DNA of 48,765 bases, taken from positions 1-48,765 of the forward strand of contig JADFIF010000005.1 of NCBI GenBank assembly GCA_022566795.1. The letters are read 5' to 3'. Position 1 is the first letter of the stretch. Every line of letters begins with the position of its first letter. The DNA is from Chloroflexota bacterium (GTDB taxonomy: Bacteria > Chloroflexota > Dehalococcoidia > Lucifugimonadales > G022566795). The notes under the pieces are model-generated. The model ran no database searches, had not been told where the DNA came from, and worked only from the letters and a program-made list of their open reading frames with translations. Shown in pieces: positions 1 through 9,243 of the stretch. The position numbers were made by a program, and so were the translations under genes.

Positions 1-363
1 GCGGTGGCCGTCCAGGTCGTCGGCGTTGACCTCGGGGACGACCAGGGGGACATCGGGGTCCATGCGAAAGGCGGAGCTGTCGTCGATGACCAGCGCGCCC
101 TGTGCCTTCGCAACCGGCGCAAGCTCCAGGCTGACCGCGCCGCTGGCGGAGATGAAGGCGAAGTCGACCTCGCTCAGGAGCTTTGGCGTGGCCTCTTCTA
201 CGACGAGCTCCTGGCCGTTGACCGACAGCCGCTTGCCTACCGAGCGCTCGGAGGCGCACACACGTATCTCGCTGGCCGGGAACTTCCGCTCCTCCAGCAT
301 CCGAAGAAATACCCGGCCAACGGCGCCCGTCGCGCCCACCACGGCGATTCTGCAGGAGTTCAA
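1..363 (-). CDS. asd: aspartate-semialdehyde dehydrogenase, N-terminal part (truncated by window edge)
   Basis: Reverse-strand reading from a TTG at 363 gives LNSCRIAVVGATGAVGRVFLRMLEERKFPASEIRVCASERSVGKRL...DFAFISASGAVSLELAPVAKAQGALVIDDSSAFRMDPDVPLVVPEVN, typical of ASADH; open to the window edge. Confidence 0.88.
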   Translation of the reverse strand, partial: MNSCRIAVVGATGAVGRVFLRMLEERKFPASEIRVCASERSVGKRLSVNGQELVVEEATPKLLSEVDFAFISASGAVSLELAPVAKAQGALVIDDSSAFRMDPDVPLVVPEVNADDLDGHR

Positions 364-454
364 TTTCCCCTCCAGTGGGCTATGCGCCCTGAGCTCAATG
401 ATAGCGCCTGCGCTGGACAGACACCACTCTGGGGCGACCGGTCTAGGGCCTTTT

Positions 455-600
455 CAAACTGCGTCGCGCGGGACATATCATGCTCGAGTGAAGCGAAGCA
501 TCTCTTCCCGGCTGGCGCTGAGACCCTTCGCTTCGCTCAAGGGTGACAATTAAGAGGCCCTGCGACGGGTCGAGCCTAAGCGAAGCGAGCGGGTTGGCGC
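455..600. repeat. dispersed-repeat remnants of the 'cttcgctcaagggtgaca / gagcgaagcgaag' type
   Basis: Motifs gtgaagcgaagcatct, cccttcgcttcgctcaagggtgaca and gtcgagcctaagcgaagcgagcggg; related motifs at 6850-7175, 7655-7695 and 46170-46200. Confidence 0.4.
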
Positions 601-743
601 TCTGTCGCCGAATAGGGGTTTTGCAGACCCCCGCCGTGCTGAAAGCCAATCGAAGAATCAACAACGTATTGGGCGACTTGACTCAACTCGGCTGGCATGC
701 TTTAGAGCGGTCGACCGCACGTTGCCGGACTGCTCGTGACCCT

Positions 744-1535
744 CTACAGCCCCATGATCTTGTCGAGGCCGACGGTCAGGCCGGGGCCCTTCACGGCCTC
801 GTGGATGGCCATGACCACGCCGGGCATGAAGCTCTCGCGGTTGATGGAGTCGTGGCGGATGGTCAGCGTCTGGCCCAGCGTGCCGAAGACGAGCTCGTGG
901 TGCGCCACGCGGCCGGGCATGCGCCCGCTGTGAATGGATATGCCTTCCAGCACGCCACCCCTGGTGCCGGGCAAGACCTCCTTCTCGGCCTTGGGCGCGG
1001 TGAACTTGCCGCCCTTGCCCGCAACCGCCGCGCGGGCGATGGCCAGGGCCGTGCCCGACGGAGCGTCGATCTTCGCCTCGTGGTGTACCTCGGTCAGCTC
1101 GGCGTAGTCGAAGAAGCGCGCCGCTACCTCTGCCAGGTGGATCATCAGGACCGCGCCGAGGGCGAAGTTGGGTGCGATGACGATGCCCACCTGATGCTCC
1201 TGCGCCAGGTTCTCGGCTTCCGCGATGTGTGTATCGGTCAGGCCGGTGGAGCCTATCACGACGTTCACCTTGCGGGCCGAGGCGACGCGCATGACGCTGG
1301 AGGCTCCCTCGGCGTTGGTGAAGTCGACAACGACCTGAGCGCCGTCGAGCACCTCCTCCAGGGTATTCGAGAGGGGGACCGCTCCCGAACCGTCTGGGAG
1401 CGGAAGGGAGCCTGGCTCCGCGGCCGCGTCGGCCCCGCCCGCGGGCTGTAAGTCTGCCTCGCCGCACACCGTGGCCAGCACCTGCTGTCCCATCCTCCCC
1501 AGGACGCCGTGGACAACGACTCTGATGGGCTCCAT
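744..1535 (-). CDS. dapB: 4-hydroxy-tetrahydrodipicolinate reductase
   Basis: MEPIRVVVHGVLGRMGQQVL...VVIGSTGLTD...IAPNFALGAVLM...EVHHEAKIDAPSGTALAIA; ATG at 1535 chosen over the 1610 ORF start. Confidence 0.93.
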   Translation of the reverse strand: MEPIRVVVHGVLGRMGQQVLATVCGEADLQPAGGADAAAEPGSLPLPDGSGAVPLSNTLEEVLDGAQVVVDFTNAEGASSVMRVASARKVNVVIGSTGLTDTHIAEAENLAQEHQVGIVIAPNFALGAVLMIHLAEVAARFFDYAELTEVHHEAKIDAPSGTALAIARAAVAGKGGKFTAPKAEKEVLPGTRGGVLEGISIHSGRMPGRVAHHELVFGTLGQTLTIRHDSINRESFMPGVVMAIHEAVKGPGLTVGLDKIMGL

Positions 1536-1738
1536 GAGGTCACCTCTGCGAAACTCGTGAGAGGCGCGTTCCGTGCGCCGATCAGACCCTGAACCTCGGT
1601 CTGAGGGCAACCATTATAGCGCAGATGTGCCGTCCATGGCCGCGGGATGGCACGTGGGGGGAGACGTCCCGGGTCGCGCCGGGGTTTGGCATCTGGGACG
1701 CCTAGCGAAGGGCATATCGGCTGACTCATCTCCAAATC

Positions 1739-1850
1739 CTCCCTCCCCTAGCGGGAGTCCTGGCGGGAGGGCGCTAGAGGGAGGGGGAAACGCTGAATGC
1801 AGCCAGCGCTCTCACCCTCACCCTAGCCCTCTCCCGTCCGAGGGAGAGGA
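1739..1850. repeat. REP-like imperfect inverted repeats downstream of pnp
   Basis: cctccctcccctagcgggagtcctggcgggagggcgctagagggaggggg and ccctctcccgtccgagggagagg, both able to form hairpins. Confidence 0.45.
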
Positions 1851-1938
1851 GCTTATGCCAGGGGAGCCGAAGACATCAGGCGAAGAGTGGGGCAGATATG
1901 CACCGACCCGCCGGCACTGGGTAGTGACCTTAGGGGCA

Positions 1939-4227
1939 CTAGGGCCGAGGGCCTTGTTGCTCAGGCCTTGGACCGCCTGAACCGCCGCGTCTCGGGCCTC
2001 GCGATCGGTAGCCGCCGCGGTCTCCGCCGGGCCGGTCGCGAGACTGGGGAGGCCTGCCGTCGGTCGGACGGCCTCCACCCCGGTACCCGCCCTGCTGGCT
2101 TGAGGACTCGGTGGGCGGCCCGGAGGCGCCATCGCCGGGGGCAGAGTCGCCGTCTCCTTGAAGCAGCGCGCGGCGCGACAGCTTGACCCGCCCGGTAGGG
2201 TCGACATCTATGACGATGACCGTAATGTCCTCGCCCAGCTGAACGACGTCCTCAACGGTGGGGACGCGGTAGTCGGCGAGCTCGCTGATGTGGACCATCC
2301 CGTCCTTGCCTGGCCGAAGCTGAACGAAGGCGCCGAATGGCGCGATCTTCACCACTTTACCCGTGTAGATTTCACCGACCTTAATGTCTTTGGTTAGGTC
2401 CTCGATCATGGTGACGGCTCTGGCCGCGGCCACCGAATCCGACGAGCCTATGGTCACTGTGCCATCGTCGGCGACATCCACGGTGGCTTTGGTCTCCTCG
2501 ACGATGGCTCGAATGGTCTTGCCGCCCGGGCCTATGACTATTCCAATCTTGTCGACCGGTATCTTGATGCGCGTCATACGTGGCGCGTAGGGGCTGAGGT
2601 CCGCGCGGGCCTCGCTGATCGTCTCCTCGATGCGGTCCAGAAGGAACAGCCTGGCCTCCTTGGCCTGTTCCAGAGCATCGCGGATGACGTCGAAGCCGAT
2701 GTTCTTGACCTTCATGTCGAGCTGGATGGCGGTGATGCCGTCTCTGGAACCGGCCACCTTGAAGTCCATGTCGCCGATGTGGTCTTCCAGGCCCTGGATG
2801 TCCGTCAGAGTGGCGTATTGCCCGTTCTCGCCCACCACGAGGCCGACCGAGATGCCGGCGATGGGCTTCTTGATGGGCACGCCGGCGTCCATCAGCGCCA
2901 GGGTTCCGGCGCACACCGTGGCCATCGACGTGCTGCCATTGGAGCCGAGGACCTCGGAGACGAGACGAATGGTGTACGGAAAATCCTCCTCAGAGGGCAG
3001 TACGGCGGTTAGCGCACGCTCGGCCAGCGCGCCGTGCCCGATCTCTCTTCGTCCCGGCGAGCCGACTCGCCGCACCTCGCCGACGGAGTAGGGCGGGAAG
3101 TTGTAGTGGAGCAGGAACCGCTTGGAGTCTTGGGGACTCAGATTGTCGAGCCTTTGAGCGTCCCCCACGGAGCCCAGGGTGACGACCCCGAGCACCTGGG
3201 TCTCGCCTCGGTTGAACAGACCGGTGCCGTGGGTGCGCGGAAGGAGCGACACCTCGCAGGAGATGGGTCTGATGTCGCGCAAGCCTCGGCCGTCGGGCCG
3301 CGGGCCCCCGCTCAGGACCTTAGTGCGGAACTCCTTTTCGAGAAGGCTGTCGAAGGCATCCGCTATCTGCGCCGGCTCGAACTCATCTTTGACCGCCTCG
3401 GCAAGCTCAGCCTTGAGAGAGCTCATGCGGTCCGCCTGCTCGGTCTTGCTTAGCGACGCATCGAACGTGGAGGCGATTCTCGCGCCGAGGACGGACGCGG
3501 TACGCCGTTCCAGCTCCTCCGAATGGGCCACGGGCGTGAAGCCGATCTTTGGCCTTCCGGCCGACCGGATGAGGTCGTCCTGGAGCTCGATAACGCGCTG
3601 GTTCACGTCCTGAGCTCTCCGAATCCCCTCGAGGACCAGGTCTTCCGAGAGCTCGTTGGCCCCGGCCTCCATCATCAGGACGCCGTCTCGGGTGCCCGCC
3701 ACCACGAGGTCGAGGTCGCTCTCGTCCATCTGCGCGAAGGTCGGGTTCACGACGAACTCGCCGTCTACGTAGCCCATTCGCGTGGCCCCGATGGGCCCCT
3801 CGAAAGGAATGTCCGAGACGGAGAGCGCCGCCGATGCCCCGATGACGGCCAGCACGTCCAGGGTGTTTTCAAGGTCGACGGAGAGGGGAGTGATGATCAC
3901 CTGGACTTCGTTCTTGAAGCCCTTGGGAAACAGCGGCCGGACCGGACGGTCGGTGAGCCGGTCCACCAGAATGGCCTCGGTGCTGGGGCGGCCCTCGCGC
4001 CGGAAGAAGCTTCCCGGTATCTTGCCCCTGGCGTAGAGACGCTCTTCAAACTCGATGGTCAGCGGGAAGAAGTCGATGCCCTCGCGGGGCTTGCTCATCG
4101 TCGCGGTGATCAACAAGACGCAGTCACCGTACCGCAACACGACGGACCCGTTGGCCTGCAACGCCAGCTTGCCGCTTTCCAGCGACAGTGAGCGGGTGCC
4201 AACCTCGCGACTAAACGTAGACAACAT
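1939..4227 (-). CDS. pnp: polyribonucleotide nucleotidyltransferase with Arg/Gly-rich C-terminal tail
   Basis: Two RNase PH domains, KH (IVIGPGGKTIRAIVEE) and S1 (GEIYTGKVVKIAPFGAFVQLRPGKDGMVHISELADYRV) motifs; rpsO lies upstream on the same strand. Confidence 0.97.
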   Translation of the reverse strand: MLSTFSREVGTRSLSLESGKLALQANGSVVLRYGDCVLLITATMSKPREGIDFFPLTIEFEERLYARGKIPGSFFRREGRPSTEAILVDRLTDRPVRPLFPKGFKNEVQVIITPLSVDLENTLDVLAVIGASAALSVSDIPFEGPIGATRMGYVDGEFVVNPTFAQMDESDLDLVVAGTRDGVLMMEAGANELSEDLVLEGIRRAQDVNQRVIELQDDLIRSAGRPKIGFTPVAHSEELERRTASVLGARIASTFDASLSKTEQADRMSSLKAELAEAVKDEFEPAQIADAFDSLLEKEFRTKVLSGGPRPDGRGLRDIRPISCEVSLLPRTHGTGLFNRGETQVLGVVTLGSVGDAQRLDNLSPQDSKRFLLHYNFPPYSVGEVRRVGSPGRREIGHGALAERALTAVLPSEEDFPYTIRLVSEVLGSNGSTSMATVCAGTLALMDAGVPIKKPIAGISVGLVVGENGQYATLTDIQGLEDHIGDMDFKVAGSRDGITAIQLDMKVKNIGFDVIRDALEQAKEARLFLLDRIEETISEARADLSPYAPRMTRIKIPVDKIGIVIGPGGKTIRAIVEETKATVDVADDGTVTIGSSDSVAAARAVTMIEDLTKDIKVGEIYTGKVVKIAPFGAFVQLRPGKDGMVHISELADYRVPTVEDVVQLGEDITVIVIDVDPTGRVKLSRRALLQGDGDSAPGDGASGPPTESSSQQGGYRGGGRPTDGRPPQSRDRPGGDRGGYRSRGPRRGGSGGPRPEQQGPRP

Positions 4228-4260
4228 GTGACCTGATACCTCCTAAGGGGAACCCAATAG

Positions 4261-4291
4261 AAAAACGATAGCCCGAGCCTTCGGGACTATC
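4261..4291 (-). terminator. hairpin + T-tract between rpsO and pnp (attenuator/terminator candidate)
   Basis: Minus strand: gatagtcccgaaggctcgggctatcgttttt; stem overlaps the rpsO stop codon (4287-4289) and is followed by a T-run. Confidence 0.6.
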
Positions 4292-4550
4292 TTCTCAGCC
4301 CAAGCTTTGCGATGAGAGACCTGTAGCGTCCCACATCTTCCCCGTTGAGGTATCGGAGCAGCCGCCGCCGGCGGCCCACCATACTGAGGAGGCCACGACG
4401 TGTCGATTCGTCGTGCTTGTGGACTCTGAGGTGCTGGGTCAACTGGGTGATCCGGGCCGTCAATACCGCGACCTGGAGCCCCGTCGAGCCTGTGTCTTTC
4501 TCGTGCGTGCGATATTCGCTGATCAGGGCGTCCTTCTCAGCTTTCTCCAA
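4287..4550 (-). CDS. rpsO: 30S ribosomal protein S15
   Basis: [68 protein letters not shown]. Confidence 0.97.
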   Translation of the reverse strand: MEKAEKDALISEYRTHEKDTGSTGLQVAVLTARITQLTQHLRVHKHDESTRRGLLSMVGRRRRLLRYLNGEDVGRYRSLIAKLGLRR

Positions 4551-4653
4551 CCGAGTCTCCTGGGGTCCCTACTTTTTCCATACGCTCTTTCTTAGCCCCG
4601 ATTGTAGCATGCGGCTCAGGCCTGCCGCAATGAGAGCGCGACGTTTCGCTGGA

Positions 4654-5745
4654 CTAATCGATGGCGGGCAGCTCCTCCGCCGAGTAGTGCGTGGCACGGA
4701 ACACCGCATTGCTCGGCTCGCCCTCCGGACCCTCCGGGAAGTAAGGGTTGATGTACTCCCACACGACTTTGCCTCCGGGAGTTACCTGAAACATCCGCCC
4801 GAAGTTGCCTTCGGTGATCAGCGTGTTCCCGTTCGGCAACCGGCGCGCCCCGGAAATATAGGGGCTGAAGAAGTTGAACGGCGGGGAGTCGGCGTACTGC
4901 CAAACGATCTCGTCTGTGTGAGGGTCGACCTCGATAACGCGCGAGGCCGGCATGGCCCACTCTTTTCGATGGGCTCCGTTGTCGAAGATCAGCACGTTGC
5001 CGTTGGCGAGGAGGGTCGGGTCGTGCTGCTGAGATAGGGTTTCGTAACCCAGCTTCCACGTAAAGTCGCCGCTCTTCTTGTCGACAATCCCCACCGTGGA
5101 GATGTTGCGGAAGGAGACCATGAACCTATCGCCATCCAACGGGACCACCGTGTTGGCGTGAGTCCACTCGTGGCGAGGGTCGTTGAAGGTAATCCTGTCC
5201 GTCGCGAAGTCAAGGTGGTGAGCGGCGTGCCACTCCCAGACCCGATTGCCTGCGGCATCGACCTCGACGATGACGTCGGCCCACATCACATCTACATCAC
5301 TCTCCGCGATTCCGCCCCGTACCCGGCGCGCCACATCGGCCGATAGGCGCTCCACGGCGAGGTAAATCGCACCGCCGGCGGGCGTCCGCCTGGCGTCGTG
5401 GTGGTGCTCAGGGTCACGGTGCTCCCACAGGATCCGCCCATTCCAGTCGGCCTCGAGCATGACGCCGCCTTTGAAGCGGTTCCACAAGCCGAAGCGGTCC
5501 CAAGTCTCGTCCTTGAGCTTCCCTCCGTAGAACAGATTCCCGTTGGGAAGCAGATAGCCCCACAGCCCAGGAGGGTACGGCATGTCCCAGCGGTGGACCT
5601 CGTTTCCCTGCAGGTCGATCAACAACACCTCGCCGCTTCCGTAAAGCGGAGCGTAAAGCGTATATCCGGGGCACGCTAACTCCTCATCCAGGGCCGTTAA
5701 CCCGGTGCGCACGATACGTCTGCGGGTCTGCTGGTCTACAGCCAT
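4654..5745 (-). CDS. arylsulfotransferase (ASST)-family protein
   Basis: Beta-propeller-like repeats (DLQGNEVHRWDMPYPPG, LLPNGNLFYGGK, WEHRDPEHHHDARRT, RRLPNGNTLITEGNFGRMFQVTPGGKVVWEY) typical of ASST/PQQ-like enzymes. Confidence 0.75.
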   Translation of the reverse strand: MAVDQQTRRRIVRTGLTALDEELACPGYTLYAPLYGSGEVLLIDLQGNEVHRWDMPYPPGLWGYLLPNGNLFYGGKLKDETWDRFGLWNRFKGGVMLEADWNGRILWEHRDPEHHHDARRTPAGGAIYLAVERLSADVARRVRGGIAESDVDVMWADVIVEVDAAGNRVWEWHAAHHLDFATDRITFNDPRHEWTHANTVVPLDGDRFMVSFRNISTVGIVDKKSGDFTWKLGYETLSQQHDPTLLANGNVLIFDNGAHRKEWAMPASRVIEVDPHTDEIVWQYADSPPFNFFSPYISGARRLPNGNTLITEGNFGRMFQVTPGGKVVWEYINPYFPEGPEGEPSNAVFRATHYSAEELPAID

Positions 5746-5861
5746 AGGAGAGGCTCCTTTGCTTTGTGGGGGAGCTCCAGCGCAAAGAGGACGATTAACT
5801 CCCCTTTTGAAGCGGGACGGCTAGAGACGGCGTGAAACCTGAGCCCACCTAAGCGGGCGCC

Positions 5862-6851
5862 CTAGCGAAGCCCTTCCAGAAACTCCGTGACGGCCCGTTC
5901 GAACCCTGCCGGATTGTCGCCCATCACCAGGTGCCCGGCTCCGGGCACCGTGACCAGGGTCGCATTGGGAATCCGGGTCTGCATCTCTTTGGCGGTGTCC
6001 ATCGCGATGATGTCGCTAATCTCGCCCCTGACCACCAGCGTGGGGCAACGCAGGCTTTCGACGAACCCCCACAGGCGCTCGGTGGTGTCCGGGCCGGACC
6101 CGATGCGTCGGTCGGGGGACCTGAGCCGCTTGTCGTACTTCCAGGTCCACCTGCCGTTGGGCAGCTGCTTCAGGTTGTGGATGATGCTGCCCCTTATCTG
6201 CTCCGGGTCGCGGCGGGGGTTGTACTCGCGCACGCGCTCGACGAACTCCTCGACCGAGTCGAGCTCGTCGCTTTGCTGGACGAACCGCCGGATGTTTTCC
6301 GAGCCGGTCCGCAGGTTCTGTGGCCCGGCGTCTACGATTACCAGCGCCTTGACCCTGTCGGGATTAGCGGCGGCGTAGGTCAAGGAGTTGCGGCCGCCCA
6401 TGGACAGCCCCATGAGCACAAACTGCTTGAGGCCCAGCCCGTCGACGATGGCGCCGATGTCGCCCTGCTGCGTCTCCGGCGCGTAGTCGCCGTCCTCCGC
6501 CCAATCGCTGTCGCCATGTCCCCTCTGGTCGAGCGCGATGACCCGGTATCGATCGCAAAGCGACAGCGCCACGAAGTCCCACGAGTGGCAGGTCTGCGCG
6601 AAGCCGTGCAGCAGCACGATGGGCGGGCTATGCGGGTCTCCCCACTCAAGGTAGTGGAACCTCATGCCGTTGGCGTCGATGAACCTGTCTCGCGGTGCCG
6701 CCTCGCTGGCGAAGGTGACGCCCTTGGCGCGGGCGGCGTCGTAAAGCGAGAGTCCCTGGCCGCTGGTCTTAGATGTCAATATGCCATCTCCCAAAAATCG
6801 TCTGAAACTCAGCGCGCGGCCCAATCGACTGGACCGTAGTCTCCCTAGCAC
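5862..6851 (-). CDS. alpha/beta hydrolase
   Basis: IVLLHGFAQTCHSWD, ALDQRGHGDSDW, VLMGLSMGGRNSL (nucleophile elbow GLSMGG), GAGHLV. True start may lie inside the ORF. Confidence 0.88.
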   Translation of the reverse strand: MLGRLRSSRLGRALSFRRFLGDGILTSKTSGQGLSLYDAARAKGVTFASEAAPRDRFIDANGMRFHYLEWGDPHSPPIVLLHGFAQTCHSWDFVALSLCDRYRVIALDQRGHGDSDWAEDGDYAPETQQGDIGAIVDGLGLKQFVLMGLSMGGRNSLTYAAANPDRVKALVIVDAGPQNLRTGSENIRRFVQQSDELDSVEEFVERVREYNPRRDPEQIRGSIIHNLKQLPNGRWTWKYDKRLRSPDRRIGSGPDTTERLWGFVESLRCPTLVVRGEISDIIAMDTAKEMQTRIPNATLVTVPGAGHLVMGDNPAGFERAVTEFLEGLR

Positions 6852-7175
6852 TCTGAGCGGGCTGTCATCCCCTAGATGTCATTGGTATGACAATGTCATT
6901 TCGAGCCGGGTCGAGAAATCTAAAGCCCCTTGAGCAAAGACCGATTGTCCCTTTGCCAAGAACGTATCCTGGCCAATGCTACGACAGCGGTTGCGAGGGT
7001 ACAGCCAGGCGGCGAAGGAGAGCAGAGCGCCCCAGACCCCTCGGCTTCGCTCGGGGTGACAGCGGCATGGTATTCTCATTCTTTGCTACGGTTGTCGCAA
7101 CCACCACGAGTGATTCTGAGCGGGCTGTCATTCCTTACATCCATTCTGAGCGAAGCCGAAGAATCTAACGGGACA
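6850..7175. repeat. cluster of 'cattctgagcgaag..gaagaatct'-type dispersed repeat remnants
   Basis: ctgagcgggctgtcat occurs twice (about 6852 and 7118); also gtcatttcgagccgggtcgagaaatct, cttcgctcggggtgacag and cattctgagcgaagccgaagaatct. Confidence 0.5.
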
Positions 7176-7264
7176 ATAGTCAGAACCTTTGAGGTGGCCT
7201 TACCTGGGGGTCCTGTCTAAGCTGCCCGTTCGAATCCTGGCCAGCGAGCCACCACTAACAGCGA

Positions 7265-7639
7265 CTATGCATTCATAGCACGCATCAGCGCATTCCAGTC
7301 TGGATAGACCTCCAACTGCGGCAGCGTGTGGAACAGATGCTCAGCGCTACCAACGATGTAAACCCGCTTTCCAAGCCCAAGGCCGATTCCGAATTCGACA
7401 TGACGAGCGGACCCGCCACCGCTGGTTTCGGTGAAACAGACCAAGGCGTCGGCTCTGCGAATATCGTCTAGGTCCTGCTGCGCCAGCTGCGACCAGTTGG
7501 GATGGGAGAGAGGAGTTCCGGGATCGAACTCAACCTCCAGCCATCTAGATGTTACTGCATGGCCTAACCTCTTCAGGTCTTCAGCGTACGAGCTCATTTC
7601 GTCTTTACGTGCAAACCTAGCGGTGAGGTACACCTTCAT
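7265..7639 (-). CDS. nucleoside 2-deoxyribosyltransferase-like protein
   Basis: MKVYLTARFARKDEMSSYAEDLKRLGHAVTSRWLEVE...DLDDIRRADALVCFTETSGGGSARHVEFGIGLGLGKRVYIVGSAEHLFHTLP; fits the NDT-like fold (Y-ARF, D-AD, G-R-E-G-A-GK). Confidence 0.65.
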   Translation of the reverse strand: MKVYLTARFARKDEMSSYAEDLKRLGHAVTSRWLEVEFDPGTPLSHPNWSQLAQQDLDDIRRADALVCFTETSGGGSARHVEFGIGLGLGKRVYIVGSAEHLFHTLPQLEVYPDWNALMRAMNA

Positions 7640-7827
7640 ATTGCCACTCCTAACGGCACCTGAGATTCTTCGTCGCAAGCTCCTCAGAATGACACTGCGT
7701 CAATGGCCTGCTCCGCTCATGGCGAGCCTAGTCTGCTCGCGGTAGCCTGCCGGTTCATGGGTAGGCTCTTCGCCGACGTCGGGGCGGGCTGTGCCACAAC
7801 CTGCCCCTCGTTCGCCATCGGCTGTCC

Positions 7828-9240
7828 CTACACCGGCGGCCTGCGGGCATGCCAGTCCGTAGCCTGCTCGTAAGCGTGGGCGACGCGCAGAACCGTCGAC
7901 TCCGCGAATGGCCTTCCGGCCAGCTGGAGCCCGATAGGCATATCCTCCGACGTAAAGCCGCAGGGCACCGAGACCGTCGGCACGCCACAGATGTTGAATG
8001 GTCTGGTCAGCCGCGACAGCAGAGCCAGGGCAGGCTCAGGCCTCCCGTCGATATCGACGCTCGACTGGCCGATTCTGGGCGCGCCGATAGGGCCGCATGG
8101 CGCCAACAGGATGTCAAAGCTCTCGAAGGCTCGGGCGATCTGCGAATTGAATACGGTCCGCGCCCTCTGCGCCTTGATGTAGTCGGTGGCGGGTGTCAGG
8201 ACTCCGGCCTCCAGCCTGCTCCGGACATCCTCGCCTACGTCGTCGGGCCTGGTGCGCAGGTGGTCCAGGTGCACCTCCGCCGCCTCGGCGATGAGAATCG
8301 CGCCAGAGATGGTCAGCGAGTGCTCCAGGACGGGAATCGAGGTCTCTTCCACGGAGGCGCCCAGACCTTCGAGGACTTTGGCCGCCGCATCGACCGCGGC
8401 CCGCACGTCGGCAGCGATGACGTCGTAGAAAAACTCCTTCGGAACACCTACCCTTAGCCCCTTCACTCCGAGCTCGATGTCTTTCGTAAAATCTTCCACC
8501 GGCCGGTTGGCAGAGGACGGGTCGCGAGGGTCGTGGCCGGCGATGGCGTTCAGCATCAGGGCCGCGTCACGCACCGTGCGGGTCATGGGGCCGACGGTGT
8601 CCAGGCTCCAGCTCAGTGGGTAGACCCCATGCCTGCTGACGCGGCCGAAGGTCGGCTTCAGGCCGACGATGCCGCAAAGGCCCGCCGGTATGCGGACCGA
8701 GCCGCCGGTGTCGCTCCCCAGCGCGCCCATCACCTGACCGGCAGCCACCGCCGCTCCAGACCCGCCGCTGGAGCCGCCGGTGACGCAGTCGACGTTCCAC
8801 GGGTTGTGCGCCGGGCCATCGTGTGGATTCTCGCTGGTCGCGCCGAGTGCGAACTCGTGCATCTGCAGCTTGCCCATGAGGATGGCCCCGGCCGACTGGA
8901 AGCGCTCGGTGACCGCGGCGTCGTAGTCTGGGACGAAGTCTCGCAGTATCTTGGACCCGACGGTCGTTCGGATGCCCTTGGTGTAGTAGAGGTCCTTGAG
9001 GCCGATGGGGATGCCGTGCAGCGGCCCTCGGTAGCTGCCGGCCCGGACTTCCTGCTCCGCCTGTCGGGCCGCCGCCTTGGCGTCGTCGGCAAGCAGTGTG
9101 ATGAAGGAGTTCAGCCTGCCGTCGGTCTGGTCGATGCGCTCGAGGTGCGCGTCGACCAGCTCCACGGGGGAGAGCTCGCGCGTCCGGACCTTGTCCGCGG
9201 CGTCGGCGATGGAGGAGAAGCAGAGGTCGGTGGCTTGCAT
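7828..9240 (-). CDS. amidase / GatA-like amidotransferase subunit A
   Basis: Amidase signature GPLHGIPIGLKDLYYTKG, GGSSGGSGAAVAAGQVMGALGSDTGGSVRIPAGLCGIVGLKPT. Confidence 0.9.
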   Translation of the reverse strand: MQATDLCFSSIADAADKVRTRELSPVELVDAHLERIDQTDGRLNSFITLLADDAKAAARQAEQEVRAGSYRGPLHGIPIGLKDLYYTKGIRTTVGSKILRDFVPDYDAAVTERFQSAGAILMGKLQMHEFALGATSENPHDGPAHNPWNVDCVTGGSSGGSGAAVAAGQVMGALGSDTGGSVRIPAGLCGIVGLKPTFGRVSRHGVYPLSWSLDTVGPMTRTVRDAALMLNAIAGHDPRDPSSANRPVEDFTKDIELGVKGLRVGVPKEFFYDVIAADVRAAVDAAAKVLEGLGASVEETSIPVLEHSLTISGAILIAEAAEVHLDHLRTRPDDVGEDVRSRLEAGVLTPATDYIKAQRARTVFNSQIARAFESFDILLAPCGPIGAPRIGQSSVDIDGRPEPALALLSRLTRPFNICGVPTVSVPCGFTSEDMPIGLQLAGRPFAESTVLRVAHAYEQATDWHARRPPV

Positions 9241-9243
9241 CGG

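Noticed and set aside
543-1451. 302-aa plus-strand ORF
   Set aside because: Antisense to dapB and extends through the repeat remnant; no recognisable motifs.
7180-7255. complete tRNA gene
   Set aside because: T-stem mismatched and no 5' half; kept only as a possible relic.
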